Below are positions 26,001 through 36,000 of a DNA stretch of 64,000 nucleotides, one piece after another. The DNA is from Brachycybe producta (lineage: Eukaryota; Arthropoda; Diplopoda; Playtdesmida; Andrognathidae), in the NCBI GenBank assembly GCA_036925085.1, contig JAUPFP010000015.1, positions 1,077,001 to 1,141,000 of the forward strand. Reading direction: 5' to 3'. The first letter of the stretch is position 1; each line of letters begins with the position of its first letter. The position numbers were made by a program, and so were the translations under genes. The notes below the pieces were generated by a model, which was not told where the DNA came from, did no database searches, and saw nothing but the letters and a program-made list of their open reading frames with translations.

Positions 26001-28923
26001 ACAATGCGCCCTTATTTTTTAACTGTTAGGCTATTAATTAGATTTTTGGTTTAAATTAGCGGCATAGTTGATAAAGCTATGATAGTAATAGCAGAATTAA
26101 CAGCATTTTTCAGTTGTTTACAACTTGACTGTTGAAAAGTTCTCTTTTCTTATTTATTTTCGTTTATTTACTGATTAGGACCATGCGGATCGTGAATGGA
26201 AATTTGCACGTTCGAAACTATGGATGGGTTATTTCGATGAAGGATCCACTCTTCCGCCACCATTCAATCTCATAGTTAGCCCAAAGGCTATTTATTATTT
26301 CATGTCTTCCTGTAAACGTTTTCTAACGGATGTTTGCAAGCGAAGAGAGACTAGATCATCGACACACATCACCAACAAAGTGGTTTATAACGAGGTAAAT
26401 ATATAACACGTCAATCATTGTTATTTCATCAAGACTATTAATTTTGCCAAGACTTAAATCTCCTTTTACTTTATGATTTGAATAAAGGATGTGTTAGAGA
26501 AATACTACAATGGGTAGCCACCATTTGGATACTTTAGCCTTTCGAGAAGTAAGAAGGGCGAGTGCAGACGACAGACAATCAGTGGCAGACAAGTCGGGCA
26601 GTTAGTGCGGCTTATAGTGTTTACATACATGTAGGTTCTGGACGGTAGATGCACATGACGGCAAGCATTCACACACAAGCACAACCACCAACAAAGTGAC
26701 GGTCATGTGCGCTTGCGTTCTGTCGGCCTCAGACATCCGACAGACTGCCGGTCGTGTGCGCTGACCTCACTACAATCTAGTCCATTACCGACTGTCTGTC
26801 GTCTGCGCTCGCCCTAACTAGAAAAGCTAACGACAGAGTTATGACGAAATACTGAATAGCCTACAAGAGCTTAACTGACGATGATATTAATTGAAAATGA
26901 AATTAACGTGTAAACTATGTAGGGTTATAACTTATAAGTTAAGAAAGACAGGAATATCAAAACTATATCCGCAACCAGAAGACGGGATGGAAGAACGTAT
27001 ATACGTTAGAAGTGTAGTCTGAGTAGGAGGACATAAATCGATACTGCCTAGCGGGATAAGTGGTGTCGTGTAACATGCCTCAACGTGTAACAACGGCACG
27101 TAAAAAAGTCTATAAATTCATTTCTCGAGTGGCCATTCACAGTTATGTTTTTTCTACACTTCATATTTGTATAAAATTGATACAAACGCCTACGGTCTCT
27201 AATGCAATTTCTAAGATTAAACAAACTCTGGCTTTCAAAATTAATAATGAATAAACTCCACTGAGGATTCAATAATTTAATTATAATAAAATGCCATGAG
27301 CTAAGTTCATTGCAAATGTTTTTGCTAACTTATGAACTTTCTAACTTTTCACTTTACTCCACAGAATTCGAGTTCTTCGTCGCATCCAATCGAAATGGTA
27401 AACTTCAATCAATTGACGATTTCTATTTCGTCATTCTTATGAGAAAATAAAGTATAATAATTAAAATAATTGATAATCTCCTAAAGCTCAATATGCAGTA
27501 CAGTAGTAGTTCAAATATTTAGGGCTATAGTCACTGGTCACTTTCAATAACACCACACTGTTGACTTAAACGAACATTAATTATAATTAGAAATGCATCT
27601 ACACTGTATATTGTATGGTAATTGTTTTAATGTCCAAACATGTCCAACAGCAAATTTGATTCACGCTTCTTTTTCTTCTTGCAGTTTAGCAATCAAAATA
27701 CTTGTATTTGGCTGTTTTAGTTACAAAAAAAGTTATTCACTGTTGTTAATAAAACAGAGGTGTTTAACTTCATGCCAGTGGCCCAGATGATATTTAACCA
27801 TCTGCATGCTGGGATTTATCAATCATTTTAATTGCAAGTCCCGTATAATATAAGAAAAAACATAAATGAATTCAACTGTTTCAGTCCAAAACTCAAAATG
27901 GAGGAGACTCTGTGTATATTCATAAAGGCCCTCCCGATTATCAAGTAAGTATACAAATGCCTGCAACAAACACATGTAGAATTGTCAGACAAAGCACAGA
28001 GCCGGATTAAGGTATACACATGACCCTGGGCAAAAAAGAAAATATGCCTTCAATAACTGACTATTATAGAATATGCCCCCTTTTTTCAATATGCCCCTGG
28101 CATTTGAACACTCCGCCCAAACCTTAATCCGGTCCTGACAAAGTAAGATAAATTTGAGAATCACAATCTGAGTGATTGTAATGTTCAATTATAATAATTA
28201 AAATTTTACGAATATTTTTTAGGACGTTATGAAAAGACTTGTAAGCCGATACATTCATCAAATAAAGAAACAACTAAGACAAGACGGTGTCAATGAAGAC
28301 GATCTCTTGGAGATCAAACAAGATATTTCAAGCTTAAGGCAAGACTTTGTCCTAAGTCTCTTCTTTTTTTTTTTTTTTAGATCTTTTGCATCAATTTTGT
28401 TTGATTTAGATATGAACTACGAGAAGACCGCAGCCATGAAGCAATGAGATGCGCTAGCCACATTGACAGTGTCAAAAGAGACATCTTAAAAGTTCTGAGA
28501 AATATGGGATCAGAAACGAGCATTGTTACTGTTCCTCGACAAGAAAACACTTTGGAATCTACTATGCAAACAAGGATGCACGCTAGGACGGAAGAAACAA
28601 CACACAATTCCAAAAATAAGAATTATCAGGATGCACAATGTAAGATGCAACACATTTACAAATGACTGTGTGATAACTTGAGTTTTTAACTTTTTTTGTT
28701 ATCAGTGGAATCTTTGATGTGTTGCCAAGAACTCAAGCAACTACGAGAGGAAATAATCGCAAGCTTACGAAACGAACTACGAGAACTCGTTTGTGGAATA
28801 GCTCAACAACCTTCGCTGCAAATCGCACCAAGGGCACCATCATCGAGCAGTGTCCCTCGTCATAATGGCGTACCATCGATTCCTTCGGACCTTTACCAAA
28901 CTCATTTGTTCACTCAGCTATGA
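14019..28923 (+). CDS. TRPC: TRPC-family cation channel, 17 exons
   Basis: Canonical TRP channel of the plasma membrane, a non-selective Ca2+-permeable tetramer gated downstream of phospholipase C (family knowledge). Exons by my reading: 14019-14129, 15478-15688, 15796-15995, 16907-17095, 18462-18587, 21285-21401, 22442-22653, 23456-23589, 23664-23817, 24176-24511, 24574-24769, 26179-26394, 27365-27397, 27885-27944, 28223-28338, 28410-28639, 28706-28923; total 2859 nt (952 codons plus stop), all phases consistent. Order: N-terminal ankyrin repeats (about aa 45-180), linker (190-320), six membrane segments (about 345-655), TRP box [10 protein letters not shown] (about 669), a calmodulin/IP3R-binding-like basic helix [15 protein letters not shown], and a C-terminal coiled coil. 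[17 protein letters not shown] and [13 protein letters not shown] are diagnostic. TLPPPF and SSLRYEL favour the TRPC3/6/7 side, DHAD before the TRP box the TRPC4/5 side; no orthologue is claimed. Introns 6 and 15 use GC donors. The start is ATG 14019 (context AGAAATGG); an in-frame ATG at 13971 would add 16 residues. The first exon is the least certain. Confidence 0.9.
14130..15477 (+). other. TRPC intron 1 with a fold-back MITE copy
   Basis: About 15230-15380 holds a fold-back MITE copy (TGCTAGAAACTAGAATGTTG and CTTCTAGTTTTCTAAAACAC in inverted arms) ending 100 bp before exon 2. ORFs at 14333 and 14813 have no support. Confidence 0.45.
15478..17095 (+). other. TRPC ankyrin-repeat exons (2-4)
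   Basis: These exons encode the cytosolic ankyrin repeats: [60 protein letters not shown] and [18 protein letters not shown]. Then follow the conserved CGCQRCQEG cysteine cluster (a TRPC hallmark of the C-x-C-x2-C type) and [20 protein letters not shown]. Junction phases are 0, 1, 0, 0. Intron 2 is only 107 bp. Confidence 0.88.
15996..16906 (+). other. TRPC intron 3, nothing recognised
   Basis: AT-rich intron with T runs; no repeat copy or embedded gene was identified. Confidence 0.45.
17560..17770. repeat. Interspersed AGTAATTAC-type repeat in TRPC intron 4
   Basis: TAATTACAATTA, AGGTAATTACAACTAG, AAAGTAATGTAAAGAATTAC and AAAAAGTAATTCATTACT recur in both orientations. The pattern suggests a small TAATTAC-rich palindromic repeat. 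The remainder of intron 4 (17096-18461) shows nothing else. Confidence 0.4.
19225..19500. repeat. Interspersed repeat with TGCATTGTCAAAA core, copy 1
   Basis: Carries AAATGCATTGTCAAAATC, AATCCCATAAAACAATGCAT and TTATCATGCAGAAAATCCCT in the same order as at 22725-22925 and 23885-24050. No coding capacity. Non-autonomous, superfamily unknown. Lies in TRPC intron 5. Confidence 0.55.
20209..20583. mobile_element. hAT-like MITE in TRPC intron 5
   Basis: The right end GATTCGAATGGCACATCTCT and the left end AGAGTATAAAAATCGG... share, after inversion, AGAG(A/T) and TCGAATCCC(T/G)CGAATC. Flanks ATAAAACT (left) and ATAAAAAC (right) are a possible degenerate 8-bp duplication. The interior holds GC-rich sequence (GGTGATCCGGGTCCGACC) but no long open frame. 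Confidence 0.55.
22002..22172. mobile_element. piggyBac-type MITE (TTAA sites) in TRPC intron 6
   Basis: Inverted ends share CAGATCAGCG (left) and CGCTGATCTG (right), and inner blocks AACGGCGAACTGAACG and GTTCGCCGTTCCGTTC pair as well. TTAA flanks both sides (21998-22001 and 22173-22176), the piggyBac target. No coding capacity. Confidence 0.6.
22725..22925. repeat. Interspersed repeat with TGCATTGTCAAAA core, copy 2
   Basis: AAATGCATTGTCAAAACCAG, AAATCCCACAAAAACAATGG and CTCATGCATTAAATCCCT match copy 1 in order. It sits directly against the inverted-repeat element at 22930-23290 in TRPC intron 7. Confidence 0.55.
22930..23290. mobile_element. Long-inverted-repeat MITE in TRPC intron 7
   Basis: The left end (CACAGACGAGATTCTTTTAG, then TGGTCGAGATGGAC) pairs with the right end (GTCCATCTCACCCACTAAAA, then CACGACCATCTGTGG). 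No clear target duplication. Frames across it on both strands are open by chance and have no recognisable product. Confidence 0.55.
23885..24050. repeat. Interspersed repeat with GCATTGTCAAAAC core, copy 3
   Basis: CGCATTGTCAAAACCTGAAA, CAAATCCCATAAAATAATAC and TTTACCATGCACACAATCCC match copies 1 and 2. Fills most of TRPC intron 9. Confidence 0.55.
25004..25065. repeat. Perfect 29-bp hairpin, TTTT loop, TRPC intron 11
   Basis: Arms 25004-25032 and 25037-25065 are exact reverse complements (left arm starts TATTAAGAAAGCTATAAAAG). Absence of any mismatch implies recent origin or conversion. The rest of intron 11 (24770-26178) shows no other recognised feature; the frame at 25176 is unsupported. 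Confidence 0.85.
26179..26394 (+). other. TRPC exon 12: TRP box and proximal C-tail
   Basis: Encodes [20 protein letters not shown] with the invariant TRP-box EWKFAR immediately after S6, then [18 protein letters not shown], a segment highly conserved among TRPC channels. 72 codons, phase 0 at both ends, ending VVYNE before a GTAAAT donor. The next exon (27365-27397) is only 33 nt ([10 protein letters not shown]). Confidence 0.88.
26555..26815. mobile_element. Inverted-repeat MITE in TRPC intron 12
   Basis: Left end AGGGCGAGTGCAGACGACAG and right end CTGTCGTCTGCGCTCGCCCT are near-perfect inverted repeats; the right half repeats GACAGACTGCCGGTCGTGTG-like phrases. No clear target duplication. 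Only GC-rich island in intron 12 (26395-27364). Confidence 0.65.
27997..28137. mobile_element. hAT-type MITE in TRPC intron 14
   Basis: Left CAGAGCCGGATTAAGG and right CCTTAATCCGGTCCTG are inverted repeats. Flanks ACAAAGCA (27989-27996) and ACAAAGTA (28138-28145) match at 7 of 8 positions, a hAT-type duplication. It ends 85 bp before exon 15. Confidence 0.8.
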
Positions 28924-29413
28924 GGCAGATTGAAGGCCATAGTTGGTAAAAAAAAATTGGTTCTGTTTTTTAGCAATTGTCTATTTGTGACTACTTGAAT
29001 ACACTGTGTTTGCAGTTGTGGAAAGGAAAAACGTTGGTTCATTATAATTATAATAACTAACAACCAATAGGCTATTAGTAAATGTCATGAATGATGATTA
29101 TTAAAAAAAATGAATTTACTATATTAGTTAACTTATTACAGCTCGCTTCACCTGAATGAGATTTAACTAGGCAACCTCAGCTCCATAGCAATTATGCTAA
29201 TTAAACATTTTATGACTTCCGAGATATTTATATGAAATGTATTTATCATTTATTAATACCATTGGAGAAGTATTTTTTGAATAAAGTAATAGTTTCTTTA
29301 GTGCTTTAATTAAAATCAGGATAATTGCTCCATTTTAGACCTTTGTTACTATTAAGAAAAATAAAAGGCAAAAGACTGAACCAAATAACAGCTACACGGA
29401 GCTACTTTTGTAG
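28924..29413. other. Convergent intergenic region with candidate poly(A) signals
   Basis: TRPC 3' UTR follows the stop at 28921-28923. AATAAA at 29280-29285 on the plus strand is a candidate TRPC polyadenylation signal. TTTATT near 29250 would serve the minus-strand BRCA2 transcript if it extends to 29414. No gene of its own. Confidence 0.4.
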
Positions 29414-29841
29414 CTAAATTGAGTATTCAATGAGACAAAAATGAAGTGGAGCCTTCATTTGCATTTTAAAGAGTGCTCTGAATGGCTGAATCCAAAGAGA
29501 CTTGTGACGGCCACCTGAAGTATCAACCGGTGGTGAAACTTTAGGTTGCAGTTGCAGCACTTCAAGCAACTTAAGTTGCTTGAAATTGATAATTGCTCCA
29601 CGTAGCTTACATTTAATCGCGGAAATGTGGTCCAATCTTTACAGGTTGGGGAGGGAGGGGGCGGGGCTAACAAAATTCAGTGTTATTTTGACAAAACGGT
29701 ATCAGATATCAGATCAAAACCTTTTGCATGTTGTTTACCGATTCGATGACAGGCAATTTATGTAGAAATCAAAACAGTGCATCAACTAATTACCGCAAAT
29801 AATTCAGGATGAATATAACTGGGAACGGGAACACCAAGGTC
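29414..29841 (-). other. Possible extra 3' exons of BRCA2
   Basis: BRCA2 exon 21 ends AAAATGTAAGTG: the stop TAA overlaps a strong GTAAGT donor at 30073. If that donor is used (exon ending at 30074, phase 2), a 48-nt segment 29841-29794 (after TTATTCTAG, ending GCG/GTAATT) and a segment 29636-29414 (after a pyrimidine-rich tract and CTGTAAAG) continue without a stop to TAG at 29414. The added residues show no recognised BRCA2 homology, so this is only a reading-frame-compatible possibility. Confidence 0.25.
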
Positions 29842-30069
29842 CTAGAATAAATTTCATACTTCACCTAATTTAAACCAAAAATATTTAATAAACTGTCTCA
29901 ATTCTGACATAAAACAATAATTTAAAGAAACAATAATTAATTAAGCAACTGAAAAAAACAACATAAATCATTCAATCATGTAAACTAAAAGCTTAACTGT
30001 ACAAAACAGCGACACAAACAACTTAAACAACAAATCTGAACTCAAGACTAACACCAACTTTAAAGGCAC

Positions 30070-33000
30070 TTACATTTTGGCTGACCCTCTCGAAAATGGA
30101 ACTTTGTATTTGGAGCACACAGATGGAGAATTTGGACTTGGCAACGCAATCAGTTGAGGAACAACTCCAGAAAGACTTTGCAACTGTTTCATTTTACACA
30201 GAATCGGATCGCTCCGAACTCGTAACGTGGTCGGCGTACCAAAATTCGATCTATTCGACAATGGTGTGGAAGTGAACTTTGGAATTCCGTGCCTTTGCAT
30301 TAAGGACACCTACGAATTGGTCAGAATAAAGTCACAACAATAACATCAGTTTTTCTAATTGGACATGGTCGTAGTAGAGAATATTTTCATTATCACATAA
30401 AGAACCATAAACAAAACTAAAGGAATCCAGTGACCTTCACTTACACAGAACCATTTCATTAACATAAAATTAAGTTAAATCTGTTAAGTTCGGGCAGAGT
30501 CACGGCCGGAGGTCGGCCGTCACCCAGCAGAGGAATTGCACCGTTAAATTCAATGCTTTTGTTCTCACAACAGCGTGTCATGACAGGACAGTGCCCTGGC
30601 CCTGCCACCGGGCCCGCGTGGATAGTCATGTTTACTTTTTCCTTGTCACAATCCGCTCTCGACGCGTAAACGTATATCGTCAACATTAAAAAACCATGCC
30701 ACGTCAGTAGAATGAAAGCTTATAGTGTGTTTTCCCGGACAAGTGTGGTTTGCATATTATGGCCAGAGCGCGGCCGTCTTTCCGGCCCGGTCATGTGCAT
30801 TCCGCCCTTAACGTCGTTAGCAAAAATCTAAATAAATATGTATGTTGCCCTTCAAGTCGCAAAGGTCATGCAAGAAAACCAACTCAAGCATATTTTCTTA
30901 AAATTTAACAAAACGTTAAATTATACGATAACTTTTTTTTTTCAAATCTGTTTTTAAAGTTTTCAATGACTTACGCTGTTTTGAATTATTCAATTTTCCT
31001 CTAAAAATCTGGTTAAACACAGCTGTGTAAGTTAGATTTTTATACGTTTCGACCATAGGATTTATTTATATTTAAAAAATTCTGAACGTTTTGATTTAAA
31101 TAAAGATAAAAAAATATACGACTTACTGTTGGCGATAAACTATCACTATGCAAAATATTTGTAACTTTCTCTTTACATTGCAAGAGAAAACTTTGTAAAT
31201 CCTGCAAAATCACAAAAAAAATAAGACATGTTTACTAAACTAGAATGATAAAGCTATCGATCGAAACTCTTACTGCAATCGAATTTTTCAAAACATCGAG
31301 TATATGTTTGGTCTCTTGATCTTTTGGACAGCTAGTAAAAAGGGAGAGTTCGGATGCATGCACACATGGGATTACAGATTTCTCCCTTCCTCTCCACTGT
31401 AAATTGTGAGCAGCAATAAAAGAACCTGGTTCTAAAACGGAATCGCATCCAAATGCCTAAACAAAATGGCAGTATGAGTGCTTTACTGCAGAAATAAAAA
31501 AAAATTATAGAAGTACCTTTCGACCACCCCAAAACTTAATTCCTATAATGTCTCGATTGTAATTGGCAAAGTACGAAATCTCAAACTTCGAACCCGGTTG
31601 TGAGTCTAGGTTGCCAGTGCTCACGACAACGCCAACAATATCAACATCCCCGTAAGCCGGACAAAACTCCTGTGACGATATTTCAGAGAACGTAGTAAAC
31701 TGCCAATTTCAAAAATGATACTTCAGTATTTTTTTTTAATTATCTCATAATTCCGTTTCGGGAGATTTGTCACCTTTCTCTTAACGTAAAGTGAAGATGT
31801 TACATTATTATCTGATGAGATTTCTTCAAATTTTGTCATTTTCACAGTTTTCAAACCAAGTTCTCTTCCATAACTATTCAAAATATTAAAAAGAAATCTC
31901 GTTATTCTCAGGTTTGGCCAACTGGGTCAATGTTGTGAACAAACAAAATCACCTGCGATGTTCTGCAGCAAGATAATATATTTGCATACATTTGCCTTCC
32001 TCAATGATACATTTCAAATCTTCTGATGGACGCCATATCGAAACTGTACATGCTGAAAACAAAGTAACGAAATTTGTTTCACTTTTGAATTAAGCCGTTA
32101 GTGCAGGAATTTTTTCAACAAAATAAAGACACAAATATAGCTGGCATTTAAGCTTTTTAGAAGTTGCTTAAAAAATTATGTTAAAAAACGTACTTTATAT
32201 TGTATTTTTAGCACTACAATTTGAATTTGCTATTGTCAATATAGACGGTATTTAAATTTGAATAAATTACTCTTCAAGTAGCCCAGAGGGGATGTGGCAG
32301 AAGGACCATTTAGTCCAAAAACAGCATAGAAATGCATTTTCTCCCCATTTGAATATAATAAGTTCAATTGCAGCATCATTATATATATATGCTTTGTTTG
32401 GGTACAAATACTATGACCAGAAATATGAGTTTGTTCGTGTAAAAATCTCTCCTAATTTATTAAGAGTGGAAGCGTGATTCACATAGAAGTGAAAATTCTT
32501 ATATTCAAGCAAAAGTTCTCGCAATTTTTATTTTGAACACGTTTAAAAATAACCATAAACAGATAAAAATGTGAATTTCGTTAAACTTACTCGTGTTTGA
32601 CTGACGATCCTTCTCATGAATACCAATGGCTCGAACTTTAAGAAATGGTACAACATTTCTTTCAGCAGGAAGCTATGATTCAGGATGAAAACATAACATG
32701 ACGAATTAAAATAAAGTACAGACTTGTTTATCTTCAGTTAACTTAAATCATGTTGCGCTTGACGCAATCACATCCGTGTTGACGTGAACACTGATGCGAT
32801 TGTGTTAAGCGCAACATGATTTAAGTTGATCGTTGATGTTGTGGGCAACGACTCCACGACATGTTTCATAGCTTAACAGCAATAGTCTGATTATGACGAA
32901 ACGTAAGAAATGATACGAAAAACAATTACACACGATTCACTGAGCATAGACATAATTGTGTATCATTTGTTTATCTCTGAAATTTACTAAAACGCTGCAA

Positions 33001-36000
33001 TGGTACACACAACGCGGATAGGTCATGCTGTCACGACACAGGTTGAAATTTCGTAATGCTACATTCTAGCAACCTTGTATGCAACAAGGCACACGCCTGT
33101 ACATAATTTAAGAATACGTACTTTGATACAAGTCAAAATTACCTCTCCTTTCTCTTGCCTCATCTGTATTGCTTTCGATAACTGCGACTGTAAACGAGCT
33201 TGTCTCCTCTCGCTTAATCGTTCATTATAAGCAATTAACGTACTTTTTTGAGTGGCAGAAAGGCATGACTACAAATGGAAAACATATAAGTAACATTATT
33301 ACGGATTAAACGTTTATACAAATACAAATAATAATTGTCTTTAAAACTAATACAAAATAAACACACAAATATGGCAGAAAATTGGTCATTTATAACAATA
33401 TACAGTAAGTATAATAAATATACATAGCGGCCTACATAATTAATACAAATAACGACGCATTTCAAAATCACAAATTTTAAAACTTCCTACAGTGGTTTGA
33501 AAGTTTAAACGCCCCTTGAACTCTTGTTTCAATCACTTAAAGGTATTTTCATGTTGAAATCTTTTAAAATATTCGTTATATATGTCAGTTTGAAAATCAC
33601 GCAATTCTTAGCTAACGATATTTGTTAATTTTTGTCTATTAAAAGTTTATTTTGAAATATAACATGAAAACAGTGACTCATCTAACATTATGGTTTCTAA
33701 CTAACGTTCAATTCCTCCTTAGTGTTGGCTTCAAATGCAGAATAACCAGAGTTTGCAATCAGCTGTTCTTAAAACATCTTAAATCTTAACACTTAGAAAA
33801 ACTCGTTGTGACTTCGGGGCCCACTAGGCCCTCTTTCAGGACTTTTTTTGAGCATTTCAACATTTTCCAATTTTTGGACCGTATTTTAAGTAAGGCGAAG
33901 TATTTTCAACATTTTTTCAGCCTTTGTAGGGGTTTCAGGATATATTTGTGTATAATGCATCAAGAACTGAATAAATAACTTTTAACATAAGATTTTTCTT
34001 AAATGGAAAAAATATCATACCTATCTGAGGTCTGAACAAGTAATCATTCCTACCTCAAAGAAGCCTGGATCTGCAACACTTTGCATTGCTTCTGCAAGTT
34101 CTTCTCCTTCACAAAGACTCAAAACATTTTCACGAGTGTAACTTCTCGTTCCAAAAACATTATGTTTACGACCTGAAAAAAAAAAACTGAATATTACAAC
34201 CACAATTCATTTCTAATTTTCTAACAACAACTTCAGACCTTGTTTTGATTCTTCTTGCTCTAATTTCGTTTGTACATCTGTTAGAAGCCTGTCCATTATA
34301 TCGCTTTTCTCGTTCTCATTTCCACGATCAGCTAATTCGTTTGTCTTCGTGTTGTACACGACAAAACTTCCGTTGTGAAGTTTCTCGAAAAACTGAAACA
34401 TCGCGTTAAAACATTTTTAAGATATTATAAAATAAGTCTAAGGAAAAACTTTCTTTGTGTTAACGGATATTTTTTGTGTAAGCTGGATACTGGGTAGTCA
34501 CCAAAAGAGCGAGCAAGAGCAAACATTCGCTCATGATCGCCGCTGTTTGCTCGCGTTCCCTTGAAATGCACACCTTGCATCCATACCAGAGCGAATATGT
34601 TCTTGTTCGCAGTTTACCCACTGTTTACAAACTGCTGTGCACTGCACCACAAGCATTTCAACAATACAAGAATCACCGTTGCTACCAGGCACTCACCAAC
34701 GATTATTGTGAGAATGCTGTTTTGGTGAATACCCTGCTTTAAACGAATTAAAATGTCTGGAAAACCCTAAGTTGAGGAACCACAATGCAAAAATATTTCG
34801 TGTTATAGGATTTATCGTATTATCTGTTTTTGTGTTAAACGGTTTTCACTGTAATTAAAAAGTATTAATTGTTATTTGTAAAGCGTAATGAACAATCTAA
34901 CGTTTTATATAAATAAAAAGAAGCTCGTATATAGGCTACACAATATGGATGATTTCAGTGCTATTACACATTATTCAATAGCGACTTATATATACAAAAA
35001 AAATTCTAACAATAAACAGCCATTGTGATAAACAACAGATGATAATAAATTACCTGCAGTGGATAAACTCTAGCAATTATGACATCGACTCGACTAACGA
35101 CACCTCCGTCGAGAGACAGACAACTGAGAGGTAAAGGAAACGGTCGAGGCGAATGAAAGAAACCGAGTTTTGCATCAAAACGAGCTAATCTACAACTGTT
35201 GTAAGAGAATCTCAACAACGGACCCTTTGGTACCTGAAATTGTAAGACTCATTTTATCAATAAACAAAGTCGAAATGAACAAGTGACCGATTTACTTCTA
35301 GAGGAGGACAAGCTTCGGCAGAGGAAATAATCTCGGCTCCATGAACAATCAGCTTCTGTCCAACAATAATCTTTCTTCGTTTTACTAAAGCTGAAAGTGG
35401 CTTATCGAGAACGGCTATAACACTGTACCAACCATCGGTAACTTCCAAACTGATCTATAGTAAAATATAACAGAAACATCTCAAAACTTCTGAACAATTT
35501 TCAAAGAAAAAAATCCTCACGAACCAAATTTCCAGTACAGTTTTCTGTGTCTTCACAAATTATCCTTGCGACACAAAGTATCATCGTCTTCATCGAAGTA
35601 TCGTCTCGTTCAGTTATCCGCTTTAAAGCAGAACTTTGGCTAAAGTCAATTTCACGATTGACTCTATAACGCAACTCACTCATTACTCTAGCTGGAGTTA
35701 AACATCTGTTTAAAAATGGTTAAACGGCTCGTAAATAAATATGTTGGTTCTTTAAAACGATCTCGAATAATAATTTAAATATCTCAACACGACAAAATAT
35801 CTACCTTCCAGCAAATATATGAGGAAACGCAACTTCGTATGCAGCCAATTTCCAAACAATCCATCGATAATGATTGAAAACCCAATCTTTGTTAATTAAT
35901 TTTGGCTCGACACCGGGACAATCAACGAGCGACCTGATAAACAAACATAATCCTTAATATTGGCCAATTTATAGTCGATATTATGCCATTTAGTCCTCTC

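Noticed and set aside
28229..28447. TRPC exon 15 continuing through the 71-bp GC-AG intron
   Set aside because: The read-through frame leaves the conserved SSLRYEL sequence and stops at once; splicing restores family sequence. Kept only as possible intron retention.
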